Shown: one piece after another, positions 18,825-28,098 of the stretch
Numbering within the stretch: position 1 is the stretch's first letter
How the letters are laid out: every line of letters begins with the position of its first letter
Origin: an uncultured Pelagibacteraceae bacterium
GTDB taxonomy: Bacteria > Pseudomonadota > Alphaproteobacteria > Pelagibacterales > Pelagibacteraceae
Assembly: GCA_902623735.1 (NCBI GenBank)
Contig: CACNUU010000003.1
Coordinates: 1-64,000, forward strand
DNA: 64,000 bases
Direction of reading: 5' to 3'
The notes under the pieces: model-generated
Told to the model about the DNA's origin: nothing
Seen by the model: the letters and a program-made list of their open reading frames with translations, nothing else
Databases searched by the model: none
Made by a program: the position numbers and the translations under genes

Positions 18825-19952
18825 TTATAGACCAGCTTTCATAGCTTCCCACTTTTCACCAAGCTCTGTTCCATTATCAGCCCAGAAGATTGGGTCAACT
18901 AAGAAATAGTTTTTAGTGTTTTGTGGTGCAGTTGGCATTTGTGGTACCATATTAGTCTTACCATCTTTATACCAAGGCTCCCCTGCTTCCATAATTCCTA
19001 TAGAAGATTTTCTCCAAGGAGCATATGCGATGTATTTCGCACTTCCTGCTAACATCTCTGAACTAGTCATCATAGCTAAAGCTTTTTTAGCCATACCATT
19101 AGCATCGTTTGGTCCACCTTTAACTTGTACGAAATATTCGTAGTCAAGACCTTGGCCATCCCAAACTTGTTTGATTGGTGCACCTTCTCCAATTTCAGCA
19201 TTGAAGAATCTACCATTCCAACCAGTAGCCATTACTACTTCACCTGATACTAACAGTTCTGGTGGTTGAGCACCTGCAGACCAAAATACACATCCACCGT
19301 TAGGGTCTGTGCAAAGTTTTTTGATCTTGTTCATTGCTCTTTCAACACCTTTTTCTGTTTCTAAAGCTTTATAGATTTTTGCTCCGCCTTTTCCTGGCTT
19401 AATACCATCTGCTGCTAAAGCGATCTCTAAATTAGTTAAAGCGCTTTTGTAGATAGCTCTTTTTCCAGGGAATTTCTTTGTGTTAAAGAAATCTTTGATA
19501 GTCTTTGGAGTACCTTTAACATTATTAGTGTTATAAGCATAGTTCCAAGAATATAAAATATTTCCTACAGCACATTTACTTGGCATTGCAGTAAAGAAAT
19601 CTTTACTTGCTGGAGTTCCATCTGGAGCTGGTGGGAAGTCTTTGTCAAAATCAAATTCAACAAATAATCCTTCATCACATCCAGTGATAGTATCCATTGC
19701 AAACACGTCGATTATATCCCACGTGATTTTACCAGCTTCTTTTTGTGCTTTGATTTCTGATAAACCACCTGAATAATCAACCCAAGCAATGTTAATGCCC
19801 AGTTTCTTAGCAGTTGGATCACCATATCCTAACTTTTGAGACTCAGTATAAGCCCCACCCCAAGACACTGCAGTTACTGTTGTTGCAAATGCTGAAGTAG
19901 TTAGTGAAAGTACAAAAGAAATAGCTAGTAATATTTTACTTAGTTTTTTCAT
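18825..19952 (-). CDS. potD: Extracellular solute-binding protein, PotD-like
   Basis: 375 aa with Sec signal peptide 'MKKLSKILLAISFVLSLTTSAFA'; family context; GGAGG Shine-Dalgarno. Confidence 0.85.
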   Translation of the reverse strand: MKKLSKILLAISFVLSLTTSAFATTVTAVSWGGAYTESQKLGYGDPTAKKLGINIAWVDYSGGLSEIKAQKEAGKITWDIIDVFAMDTITGCDEGLFVEFDFDKDFPPAPDGTPASKDFFTAMPSKCAVGNILYSWNYAYNTNNVKGTPKTIKDFFNTKKFPGKRAIYKSALTNLEIALAADGIKPGKGGAKIYKALETEKGVERAMNKIKKLCTDPNGGCVFWSAGAQPPELLVSGEVVMATGWNGRFFNAEIGEGAPIKQVWDGQGLDYEYFVQVKGGPNDANGMAKKALAMMTSSEMLAGSAKYIAYAPWRKSSIGIMEAGEPWYKDGKTNMVPQMPTAPQNTKNYFLVDPIFWADNGTELGEKWEAMKAGL

Positions 19953-19960
19953 TTTTCCTC

Positions 19961-20013
19961 CGTTTAAACGTTTTTATAAACCAAATTAAAACAACTTCGG
20001 GAGTGAGAGTCAA
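19961..20013 (-). promoter_or_regulatory. Candidate promoter (TTGACT-N17-TTTAAT) and CGTTTAAACG palindrome upstream of the potD-like gene
   Basis: -35 at 20013-20008, -10 at 19990-19985; 10-bp palindrome CGTTTAAACG at 19961-19970 between the promoter and SD. Confidence 0.6.
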
Positions 20014-20052
20014 CAGCCCTTTTTTACCTATTATATGATAATTTTAAGACGC

Positions 20053-21138
20053 TTATTTTGGATCTAGCGCTCTAGCATCTTCACTATTCCAGCCAATCTT
20101 TATTTCATTTCCAAGTTTAATATCAAGATTTGCTGAACTGTTTGGAACCTTTAATATAAATTCAGGATTGCCCAATAGATTTATTCTAACTCTTGTATGG
20201 TCACCATGATAAATGACCTCTTCAATTTTACCATTGTGAATATTGTCCATTTTGTCTTTTGGATTAATTAGAGCTCTCTCAGGTCTTAATGATACTTTAG
20301 TTTTCTCTCCTTTAGACTTAACTGATATTGGATTTGCAATTATTTCTGCATTAGATAATTTAACTTTACATTTTCCACCTGAAATATCGGAGACTTCACC
20401 ATTAAATGTGTTGTTCTCACCTATAAATTCTGCCACAAAAGAATTAACTGGTTTTTCATATAATTCATCTGGACTTGAAAGTTGTTGAACTTTTCCATCA
20501 TTAAATACCGCAATACGATTTGACATTGTTAAAGCCTCACTTTGATCATGAGTTACATAAACTACAGTCACTCCAATGCTTTCATGAATATGTTTAATTT
20601 CATATTGCATACTTTCTCTTAAATTTTTATCTAAAGCTCCCAAGGGTTCATCCATTAAGACTAATTGTGGATCAAATACTAATGATCTAGCCACAGCTAC
20701 TCTTTGTTGTTGTCCACCAGATAGTTGTCCTGGCATTCTTGATGCAAAGCCTTGAAGAGATACCATTGATAATGCTTTATCAATTTTTTTATCAGCTTCA
20801 TCCTTTGGAATTTTTCTAACTCTTAATGGGAATGCTAAATTTTCATAAACTGTCATATGCGGAAACAAGGCATAATTTTGAAATACCATTCCAATACCTC
20901 GTTTATGAGGAGGAATACTTGAGATGGCTTTGCCACCTAAATAAATTTCTCCATTTGTTGGGGTTTCAAATCCTGCCAACATCATTAAACATGTTGTTTT
21001 TCCAGAACCTGAGGGTCCTAACATTGTAACAAATTCACCCTCTTCAATATCTAATTGAAGATCTTTGACAACTAAAACTTTACCGTCATAGCTTTTGTCT
21101 ACATTCTCAAACTTTACGAAATCTTTTTGTTTTGACAT
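20053..21138 (-). CDS. potA: ABC transporter ATP-binding protein (PotA-like)
   Basis: 'LGPSGSGKTTCLMMLAGFE', 'LSGGQQQRVAVARSLVFDPQLVLMDEPLGALD', C-terminal TOBE domain. Confidence 0.92.
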   Translation of the reverse strand: MSKQKDFVKFENVDKSYDGKVLVVKDLQLDIEEGEFVTMLGPSGSGKTTCLMMLAGFETPTNGEIYLGGKAISSIPPHKRGIGMVFQNYALFPHMTVYENLAFPLRVRKIPKDEADKKIDKALSMVSLQGFASRMPGQLSGGQQQRVAVARSLVFDPQLVLMDEPLGALDKNLRESMQYEIKHIHESIGVTVVYVTHDQSEALTMSNRIAVFNDGKVQQLSSPDELYEKPVNSFVAEFIGENNTFNGEVSDISGGKCKVKLSNAEIIANPISVKSKGEKTKVSLRPERALINPKDKMDNIHNGKIEEVIYHGDHTRVRINLLGNPEFILKVPNSSANLDIKLGNEIKIGWNSEDARALDPK

Positions 21139-21189
21139 AAAATAAATGTCTTTAAAACATTTGTATGAATAAATTTCAACCTTTAATAA

Positions 21190-22359
21190 TTAGCTTTTAA
21201 CGTGAAGTTCTTTAGAAAAATTACAAAATAATTCATGTCCTTTATCTGTAACTCTTATTGCCTCTGAAGCTTCAACACCCCAATTTCCAAATTGCATCAC
21301 TGCAATCATATGGAAAGTAACATTTGGTTTTAATACTGTTGTATCACCTTTTGAAATATTTAAAGTATGTTCACCCCAATCTGGTGGATAACCAATGCCG
21401 ATGGAATATCCTGTTCTTGAAGTTTTCTCTATTCCATATTTATCTAAAATCTTCCAAAATGCCTGGGCAACATCATCCGCTGTATTTCCTGATTTTACTT
21501 TATCAATACCGGCTTGTAATGCTTCGTTTGTTTTTTTCATGGTATCAATTTTCTTTTGATCTGGTTTTCCAAGTAAAACTGTTCGAGCCATAGGGCAATG
21601 ATATTTCTTATTAACTCCTGATAATTCAATTATTGTAGCTTCCTCGTCTACAAATTTATCCTCGGTCCATGTTAAATGTGAAGCTGATGTTCCTTTTCCA
21701 GTTGGAATCATTGGGACTATAGATGAATAATCTCCTCCAAATTCTGGTGTTCCTTTGATTAATGTACTATAAATTTCTGATACAGCATCACATTGTCTTA
21801 CACCAGGATTAATAACCTCAAATGCTTTTTTCATTCCTAGCTCAGTTATTTGAGCTGCTGCTTTCATAAATTTTATTTCCATCTCTGATTTTACAACTCT
21901 CACCCAATTAACTAATCTTTCACAATCTAAAATTTTTGCATTAGGTAATCCCTGTATAATTTTTTCATAACAATAGGCTGTAAAATAATGACTATCCATT
22001 TCAAGTCCAACCGAAAGCTTATCCCACTTTTTTTCTTTAATAAGATCTACAAGTGCATCATAAGGGTGAAGTGGCCAAGTATGAATATATTTCTCTTGAT
22101 ACTTGATAATATTTTCATCTTTAAGATAAGTTTTAATATAAGCTCCACCAGCATCTTGGTCTCTTACAAAACAAATTGGTTCATCAGCATTAATATGTAC
22201 AATTACACATTGAGCGTAATAAAATGACCATGCATCGTAACCAGTCAAATAATTCATGTTAGATGGATCTTGAGAAATTAAAAGATCAATTCCTTTTTCT
22301 TGCATGGAGGCTTGAACTTTTTTTAATCTAGATTTGTATTCATCATTAGAAAAATTCAT
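21190..22359 (-). CDS. doeA: M24-family ectoine hydrolase-like protein (DoeA/EutD type)
   Basis: 389 aa; 'KGIDLLISQDPSNMNYLTGYDAWSFYYAQCVIV', 'GGDYSSIVPMIPTGKGTSASHLTW', 'GYSIGIGYPPDWGEHTLNIS' match DoeA/EutD as I recall them; adjacent to EutA-like gene. Confidence 0.72.
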   Translation of the reverse strand: MNFSNDEYKSRLKKVQASMQEKGIDLLISQDPSNMNYLTGYDAWSFYYAQCVIVHINADEPICFVRDQDAGGAYIKTYLKDENIIKYQEKYIHTWPLHPYDALVDLIKEKKWDKLSVGLEMDSHYFTAYCYEKIIQGLPNAKILDCERLVNWVRVVKSEMEIKFMKAAAQITELGMKKAFEVINPGVRQCDAVSEIYSTLIKGTPEFGGDYSSIVPMIPTGKGTSASHLTWTEDKFVDEEATIIELSGVNKKYHCPMARTVLLGKPDQKKIDTMKKTNEALQAGIDKVKSGNTADDVAQAFWKILDKYGIEKTSRTGYSIGIGYPPDWGEHTLNISKGDTTVLKPNVTFHMIAVMQFGNWGVEASEAIRVTDKGHELFCNFSKELHVKS

Positions 22360-22362
22360 AAA

Positions 22363-23106
22363 CTAATTATAAAACAACTCCCCAAAACCTCTTATATTAT
22401 TATTTTGATCAATCTCTTCTAATGTATTCCAAATTAAAGCTTGGTTGCTCGATAGAACAGGCTTATTTAATTTTTTTTCTAGCTTATCAATTATATTTAG
22501 GACTGGTAATGCCGTACATGAAATAAATAAAGCATCAGCATCACCTAAATCCATATTAGACAAAGTTTTAAATAAAAAATCTTCATCAACTTTGCCAATG
22601 TCATAATCTGCAGCAATATCCAAATAAGTATTAGAAACGATATCAAATTTTTCACCTAAAAAAAAATTTACAACTTCATCATTCAGCTTTTTAGAATAAG
22701 GAGTGAAAATTGCTAATTTTTTTATATTAAGTTTTTTTAAAGCTTTTATTGCGGCAGAACTGGGAGTAGTAAGTTTTGCTTTAGGTTTTGCAGCCTTAAC
22801 TTTTTTTTCAATTGAATCATAGCCAGCAGCAATTGTTCCTGAAGTGCAGCCATAAACTACACAATCTATATCCTCATTTGGTAGTATATTATTTGTTACA
22901 TCAGTTACTTTTTCTGACATCCTAATTAAATTTTCTTTAGTAAGAGGATTATAACACTCAATTCTATTAACAAAAAAATCAATCTCTTTATCTTTTATAA
23001 TTTTTATAAAGTCTCTCTCAATCATGAAGTCAGTTGCTAAAGCAATTAAACCAACTCTAGGGTTATGTTTATTTATAAATTGGGGTGTTATTTTTTTTGT
23101 CTTCAT
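22363..23106 (-). CDS. eutA: Asp/Glu racemase / maleate isomerase-fold protein, EutA-like
   Basis: 247 aa; 'PRVGLIALATDFMIERDF', 'DCVVYGCTSGTIAAG', 'DALFISCTALPVLNIID'. Confidence 0.68.
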   Translation of the reverse strand: MKTKKITPQFINKHNPRVGLIALATDFMIERDFIKIIKDKEIDFFVNRIECYNPLTKENLIRMSEKVTDVTNNILPNEDIDCVVYGCTSGTIAAGYDSIEKKVKAAKPKAKLTTPSSAAIKALKKLNIKKLAIFTPYSKKLNDEVVNFFLGEKFDIVSNTYLDIAADYDIGKVDEDFLFKTLSNMDLGDADALFISCTALPVLNIIDKLEKKLNKPVLSSNQALIWNTLEEIDQNNNIRGFGELFYN

Positions 23107-23148
23107 AAAATCAGATTTATATGTTAGGATAATTTATTAACTTTAATA

Positions 23149-23946
23149 ATGAAAGATTTTATTTTTATACCAATAAAAATTCTTGTAGTTTTATTTTTAT
23201 TTATTTTTGTTAATTCTAACTCCTTTGCTGGTACTAAAATTGGAAAAGGAGAAGTTATAATGAGTGAAAAGTCTGTTGATTGGTTTATTCAGTATATTAG
23301 AGGGAAAAAAAGTATGAAGCCAATGGCTTTTATACTTTCAAGTAATGGCCAGTGGTCCACTTACTGGTATTGTCCTGCAGGATCATGTCGATCTGCAAAT
23401 TTTATGCCTACCATAAGAGAATGTCAGGAAGCAACTGGTGTAGAATGTGGATTGTTTGCAAGACGCTATTCTGTCATTTGGAAAAATGGAATAAAACCAA
23501 AAAAGTCAATTGTTAGAATGAAATGGTCTGATCAGGAAATAAGGGATGCTCTAAAGGAATGGGGTTTTTATGGGGTTCCAAAAAACTCAAGTACAAAAGA
23601 ATCAAAAGAATCTTCTACAAAAAAAATTACCAAAAAATATGAAACTAAAGGTGAAAGATCTATTGCTCTAAGTTGGGAGGGTTATGATGAACTTATAGCT
23701 GGAAAAATAAATTTTAATGAAAAAGATTATAAGGGTAATTTTAGTTTATCATTACCAAATAATGATGGTGAATGTGAAGGAAATTATATTTTACAAAAAA
23801 ACGGAACAGGAACATGGCAACTTTCATGCTCTAACAAAATGGGGGCAGCAGGAACACTCAAATGGATACCTGATAAAAGTGTCAAAGGTGTGGGCAGAGA
23901 CTATAATGACAAAAAAGTTAAGTTTACAGTTTCTCAAAAAGGCTAA
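23149..23946 (+). CDS. Secreted protein of unknown function
   Basis: 265 aa, signal peptide 'LVVLFLFIFVNSNSFA', Cys-containing central block 'YWYCPAGSCRSANFMPTIRECQEATGVECGLFARRYSVIWKNG'. Confidence 0.7.
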   Translation: MKDFIFIPIKILVVLFLFIFVNSNSFAGTKIGKGEVIMSEKSVDWFIQYIRGKKSMKPMAFILSSNGQWSTYWYCPAGSCRSANFMPTIRECQEATGVECGLFARRYSVIWKNGIKPKKSIVRMKWSDQEIRDALKEWGFYGVPKNSSTKESKESSTKKITKKYETKGERSIALSWEGYDELIAGKINFNEKDYKGNFSLSLPNNDGECEGNYILQKNGTGTWQLSCSNKMGAAGTLKWIPDKSVKGVGRDYNDKKVKFTVSQKG

Positions 23947-24072
23947 GATATATATTGATTAAATAGTCTAGTTAAATTACAGTCTTTCTAGAGCGATACA
24001 TAACTCGTCGATATTTACAAAATACGAAAGTGGGATCAATCGTCTTAGATTTAATTATTTAAGGAGGTTAGA

Positions 24073-25239
24073 ATGAAATTTGGTTATTTTTGCAATACCA
24101 CAAACTGGGATCATAAACCGTATAAACAATTATTAGATGAAACTAAGGAGATCACTACTTATTGTGATGAAAATAATTGGGACTCTATTTGGTACACAGA
24201 GCATCACTTTAATCATGAAGGAATGGAGTCTTGCACAAACCCTTTAATGATGGGTGTTGATGCAGCTGCGAGAACTAAACAAATTAGAATAGGGCAAGCT
24301 TGTAATGTTATTACTTTTCATAACCCAATAAGATTAGCAGAAGATATTGCCTTATTGGATCAATTATCCAATGGAAGAGTTGAGGTTGGAATTGGTAGAG
24401 GTATTTATGGAAGGGAAGCAATTAATATGAATAAAGAAGCTGATCTTAAAGATCAGGCTAAAAACTTCAGATTATTTGAGGAAACTTTAACTATAATGAA
24501 AAAAGCTTGGACTGAAGAATTTTTTAGTCATAAGGGTGAATTTTATACTTATCCATCACCAAATTTTGTATGGCAACATGATATGAGTCCGCCAAGTGAA
24601 AAATTTTTAGATACAAAAACAAATGAAATAAAAAAAATAAGTATTGTTCCAAAACCAAAACAGACTCCTCATCCTCCAATTTGGCAGGTGGTAGATGGTG
24701 CAAGATCAATTGAATGGGCAGCACAAAATGGTCTTAATACTATAATGTGGATACCTACCGTAAAAGCGTTAAAGAAAAGGTTTGAGATATACAGAGATGC
24801 TAAATCAAAAGCTGAAAATAGAGATGTTCCATTAGGCGAAGGTATTTCGCTCGTGAGAGATATGTTTGTTGCAGAAACAATGGAGGAAGCAGAAAAATTA
24901 GCTGGAGAACACATTATAAATTATATGAGATGGGTTTGTCATTGGAGAGGTTTAGGAAATCATATGGATCCAGGTGAAGAATTACCAGAGACAAAGCATA
25001 AATTAGATCTTCTTAATTATGATTTCTTACATAAAAGAAATCTGTTATTTGGCACTCCAGAGTATGTGGTTAATAAAATTAATGAATTAAAATCAGAGTT
25101 AAATTTACAAAACTTGCAAGTTTGGTCAAACTTTCCTGGAATTGATCACAAGGCTTGTATGAGGAGTATAAAACTTTTCAATGATGAAGTGATCCCTAAA
25201 ATTAATTTTGATAACGACGATATAGAGAGAGCTAGTTAG
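24073..25239 (+). CDS. LLM-class (luciferase-like) flavin-dependent monooxygenase
   Basis: 388 aa; 'WYTEHHFNHEGMESCTNPLMMGVDAAARTKQIRIGQACNVITFHNPIRLAEDIALLDQLSNGRVEVGIGRG'; AAGGAGG SD. Confidence 0.93.
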   Translation: MKFGYFCNTTNWDHKPYKQLLDETKEITTYCDENNWDSIWYTEHHFNHEGMESCTNPLMMGVDAAARTKQIRIGQACNVITFHNPIRLAEDIALLDQLSNGRVEVGIGRGIYGREAINMNKEADLKDQAKNFRLFEETLTIMKKAWTEEFFSHKGEFYTYPSPNFVWQHDMSPPSEKFLDTKTNEIKKISIVPKPKQTPHPPIWQVVDGARSIEWAAQNGLNTIMWIPTVKALKKRFEIYRDAKSKAENRDVPLGEGISLVRDMFVAETMEEAEKLAGEHIINYMRWVCHWRGLGNHMDPGEELPETKHKLDLLNYDFLHKRNLLFGTPEYVVNKINELKSELNLQNLQVWSNFPGIDHKACMRSIKLFNDEVIPKINFDNDDIERAS

Positions 25240-25826
25240 TGAAACTCGAATTAAGGAAGTTTACAAAATTTGTAGATAAAACTTTTATTGAGGGAGGAAA
25301 AGATGCCAAGGAACCTGTTTTAATGGTTTCAGTAGCAGCTGTTTTCAAAAACCCTTGGGCTGGACAGGGATTTGTTGAAGATTTAAAACCAGTCATTTTA
25401 GATTTAGCTCCAAAACTTGGTGACTTATTGGTACCAGAATTAATTAAAGAAATTGGATCACCTGAAAAAATTCTTGCTTATGGTAAAGCAGGGACTGTAG
25501 GTTTAAAAGGTGAAATAGAGCACGCGTCAGCTTTTATTCATACTTTAAGATTTGGAAATAAATTTAGAGATGCTGTTGGTGGTACATCTTACTTAAGTTT
25601 TACCAATACTAGAGGGCCCGCAGGATCTAAAATTTCTATTCCTATGATGCACAAAACAGACTCTGGTTTAAGACCATATTATCTTACTCATGAGTTTACT
25701 ATTCATGATGCTCCTTTTGATGATGAAATTGTAATTGCGATTGGTGGCGCTTCAAGTGGTAGAGCCCACGCAAGAACTGGAGATCGTTATCAAGACATGA
25801 AAGAAATGGGATTAGATCCCAAATAA
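25239..25826 (+). CDS. DUF1185 / 'amino acid synthesis' family protein
   Basis: 195 aa, GTG start overlapping the LLM stop; 'VSVAAVFKNPWAGQGFVEDL', 'AYGKAGTVGLKGEIEHASAFIHTLRFGNKFRDAVGGTSYLSFTNTRGPAGSKISIPMMHK'. Confidence 0.82.
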   Translation: MKLELRKFTKFVDKTFIEGGKDAKEPVLMVSVAAVFKNPWAGQGFVEDLKPVILDLAPKLGDLLVPELIKEIGSPEKILAYGKAGTVGLKGEIEHASAFIHTLRFGNKFRDAVGGTSYLSFTNTRGPAGSKISIPMMHKTDSGLRPYYLTHEFTIHDAPFDDEIVIAIGGASSGRAHARTGDRYQDMKEMGLDPK

Positions 25827-25830
25827 TTAA

Positions 25831-26613
25831 ATGTCTAAAAATTTTGATTCAAATCAAAATTATTATTTCTTTAATAAAAAAGATTCAATTCCTATTGTTT
25901 TTATCCACGGAGTTGGCATTGATCATCAAATGTGGGGCCATCAAGTAAATTATTTTAATGAGTATTCAACCTTAACTTATGATCTGCTGGGTCACGGGAA
26001 AACTCCGTGTAATAAAGAAAAATTATCTCTTAAAGATTTTTCAGGACAGCTTTTAGAGATTTTAGATTATCTTAAGATAGATAAAATAAATCTTGTAGGA
26101 TTTTCTTTAGGGTCTTTGATTGCTTTGAATTTTTCATCTCTTTTTCAAAATAAAGTTGAAAAATTAATATTAATCGGAACTACTTATAAAAGATCTGATC
26201 AAGAAAGATCTCTTGTATTAGATAGATATAATCAAGCTAAATTAAATATGCCAATTTCTAAACAAGCCTTAAAAAGATGGTTTAGTGATAAATATCTTGA
26301 GGATAATCCTAAAACTTACGATTTATTTATGAATATTCTAAATAAAAAACCAGATGATCATAAAAATTTTCTCAAGGCTTATGAGTTATTTGCTAATCAC
26401 TATGATGATTTTGAGGCTATTAAAAAAATAGATAGAAAAACATTAGTAATGACTGGTTCAGATGATATCGGTTCAACTCCAGCAATGTCTAAAGAATTGG
26501 TCAAAGATCTTGTTAATTCCACTTATATAGAAATTAGAAATGGAAAACATCTTTGTAGTATAGAGTGTGCAGATGATGTTAATATGAGCATTAAAAATTT
26601 TATAAATAATTAA
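25831..26613 (+). CDS. Alpha/beta-fold hydrolase
   Basis: 'IPIVFIHGVGIDHQMWGHQVNYF', nucleophile elbow 'LVGFSLGSLIAL', C-terminal 'GKHLCSIE'. Confidence 0.92.
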   Translation: MSKNFDSNQNYYFFNKKDSIPIVFIHGVGIDHQMWGHQVNYFNEYSTLTYDLLGHGKTPCNKEKLSLKDFSGQLLEILDYLKIDKINLVGFSLGSLIALNFSSLFQNKVEKLILIGTTYKRSDQERSLVLDRYNQAKLNMPISKQALKRWFSDKYLEDNPKTYDLFMNILNKKPDDHKNFLKAYELFANHYDDFEAIKKIDRKTLVMTGSDDIGSTPAMSKELVKDLVNSTYIEIRNGKHLCSIECADDVNMSIKNFINN

Positions 26614-28095
26614 ATGTCAAAAGTTCAAAATTTTAAAATGTATATTGACGGTGAGTGGGTTAATTCTTCCTCGGGAAAAAAAATTGAAACATTAAATCCA
26701 GAAAATAATGAAGTTTGGGCAACGGTTCCTGAAGCTAGTGAAAAAGACGTAGATAAAGCTGTCCAATCGGCTCAAAAGGCTTTTGATAACAGTTGGTCAA
26801 AATTACATCCAAGAGATAGAGCAAAATATTTAAGATTAATTGCTGATCAACTTAGAGCTAACGCAGAACATCTTGGTAAAATAGAGACTATTGATACTGG
26901 AAAACTTTTTAGAGAAACAAAAACTCAAGCAAACTATATTGCAGAATATTATGACTATTTTGCTGGTTTAGCAGACAAAGTGGAAGGAACTGTCGTTCCA
27001 ATAGATAAACCTGATATGCAGGTAACAACTACTAGAATACCTATTGGTGTTGTGGCTGCAATTATTCCTTGGAATTCTCAAATGCTTTTAACAGCTGTTA
27101 AGCTTGCTCCAGCCCTTGCTATGGGCAACACTGTTGTTATTAAAGCTTCTGAACTTGCTCCTGTTACCCTTTTAGAATTTGCAAAATTGGTTGAAAAAAC
27201 TGGAATACCAAAAGGAGTAATTAATATTATCACAGGATTAGGTGAACCATGTGGTAAAGCTTTAACAACGCATCATCTTGTGGAAAGAATTGCTTTTACC
27301 GGCGGACCCGAAACTGCAAAACATATTATTAAAAATTCTGCTGAAAATTTATCTCAAGTAAGTTTAGAGTTGGGTGGCAAAAGTCCAGTTGTAGTTTTTG
27401 ATGATGCTGATCAAGAAAATGCTTTAAATGGTATAACTGCAGGTATATTTGGAGCAAGTGGACAAAGTTGTATTGCAGGATCAAGACTTTATTTACATTC
27501 TAATATTTATGATGAGTTTTTAAAAAAATTAATTTCTAAAGCTGAAAATATAAAATTAGGTGGTCCAATGGAAAAAGACACCCAAATGGGGCCTTTAAAC
27601 AGTTTTAAACAATTAGAGAATATAGAAAAAAATATTAAAGCAACTCTTCATCAAGGTGGAAAAATCAGATGTGGTGGGAAAAGATCCTCTGTTTCAAACA
27701 AAGGTTATTACTTTCCAGCAACTATCATAGAATGTGAAAATCATAATCTTCCTGTTGCAGAAAATGAATTATTTGGTCCAATATTATCTGTCATGAAGTT
27801 TAGTAAAGAGGATGAGGTGATAGAAAAGATGAATGATAATAAGTATGGACTTTCATCTGGAGTTTATACTTCTAACTTTGCAAGGGGTCTTAGAGTATCT
27901 AAGGCAATACGTGCTGGAATAGTTTTTATTAACACTTATAGATTAATTTCTCCAATGGCTCCTTTTGGCGGTATTAAAGATAGTGGCTATGGAAAAGAAG
28001 CAGGAATTGAGTCTATAAAAGAATACACAAGAATAAAGACTACATGGTACAATTCATCTGATAAACCGATGACCGACCCATTCACAATGGGATAA
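26614..28095 (+). CDS. Aldehyde dehydrogenase
   Basis: 493 aa; 'IIPWNSQMLL', 'FTGGPETAKHI', 'ELGGKSPVVVFDDAD', 'ASGQSCIAGSRL'. Confidence 0.95.
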   Translation: MSKVQNFKMYIDGEWVNSSSGKKIETLNPENNEVWATVPEASEKDVDKAVQSAQKAFDNSWSKLHPRDRAKYLRLIADQLRANAEHLGKIETIDTGKLFRETKTQANYIAEYYDYFAGLADKVEGTVVPIDKPDMQVTTTRIPIGVVAAIIPWNSQMLLTAVKLAPALAMGNTVVIKASELAPVTLLEFAKLVEKTGIPKGVINIITGLGEPCGKALTTHHLVERIAFTGGPETAKHIIKNSAENLSQVSLELGGKSPVVVFDDADQENALNGITAGIFGASGQSCIAGSRLYLHSNIYDEFLKKLISKAENIKLGGPMEKDTQMGPLNSFKQLENIEKNIKATLHQGGKIRCGGKRSSVSNKGYYFPATIIECENHNLPVAENELFGPILSVMKFSKEDEVIEKMNDNKYGLSSGVYTSNFARGLRVSKAIRAGIVFINTYRLISPMAPFGGIKDSGYGKEAGIESIKEYTRIKTTWYNSSDKPMTDPFTMG

Positions 28096-28098
28096 ATT

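Noticed and set aside
23717-23962. 81-aa +frame ORF inside the secreted protein gene
   Set aside because: Out-of-frame reading of 23149-23946, which has signal peptide and balanced composition; no independent support.
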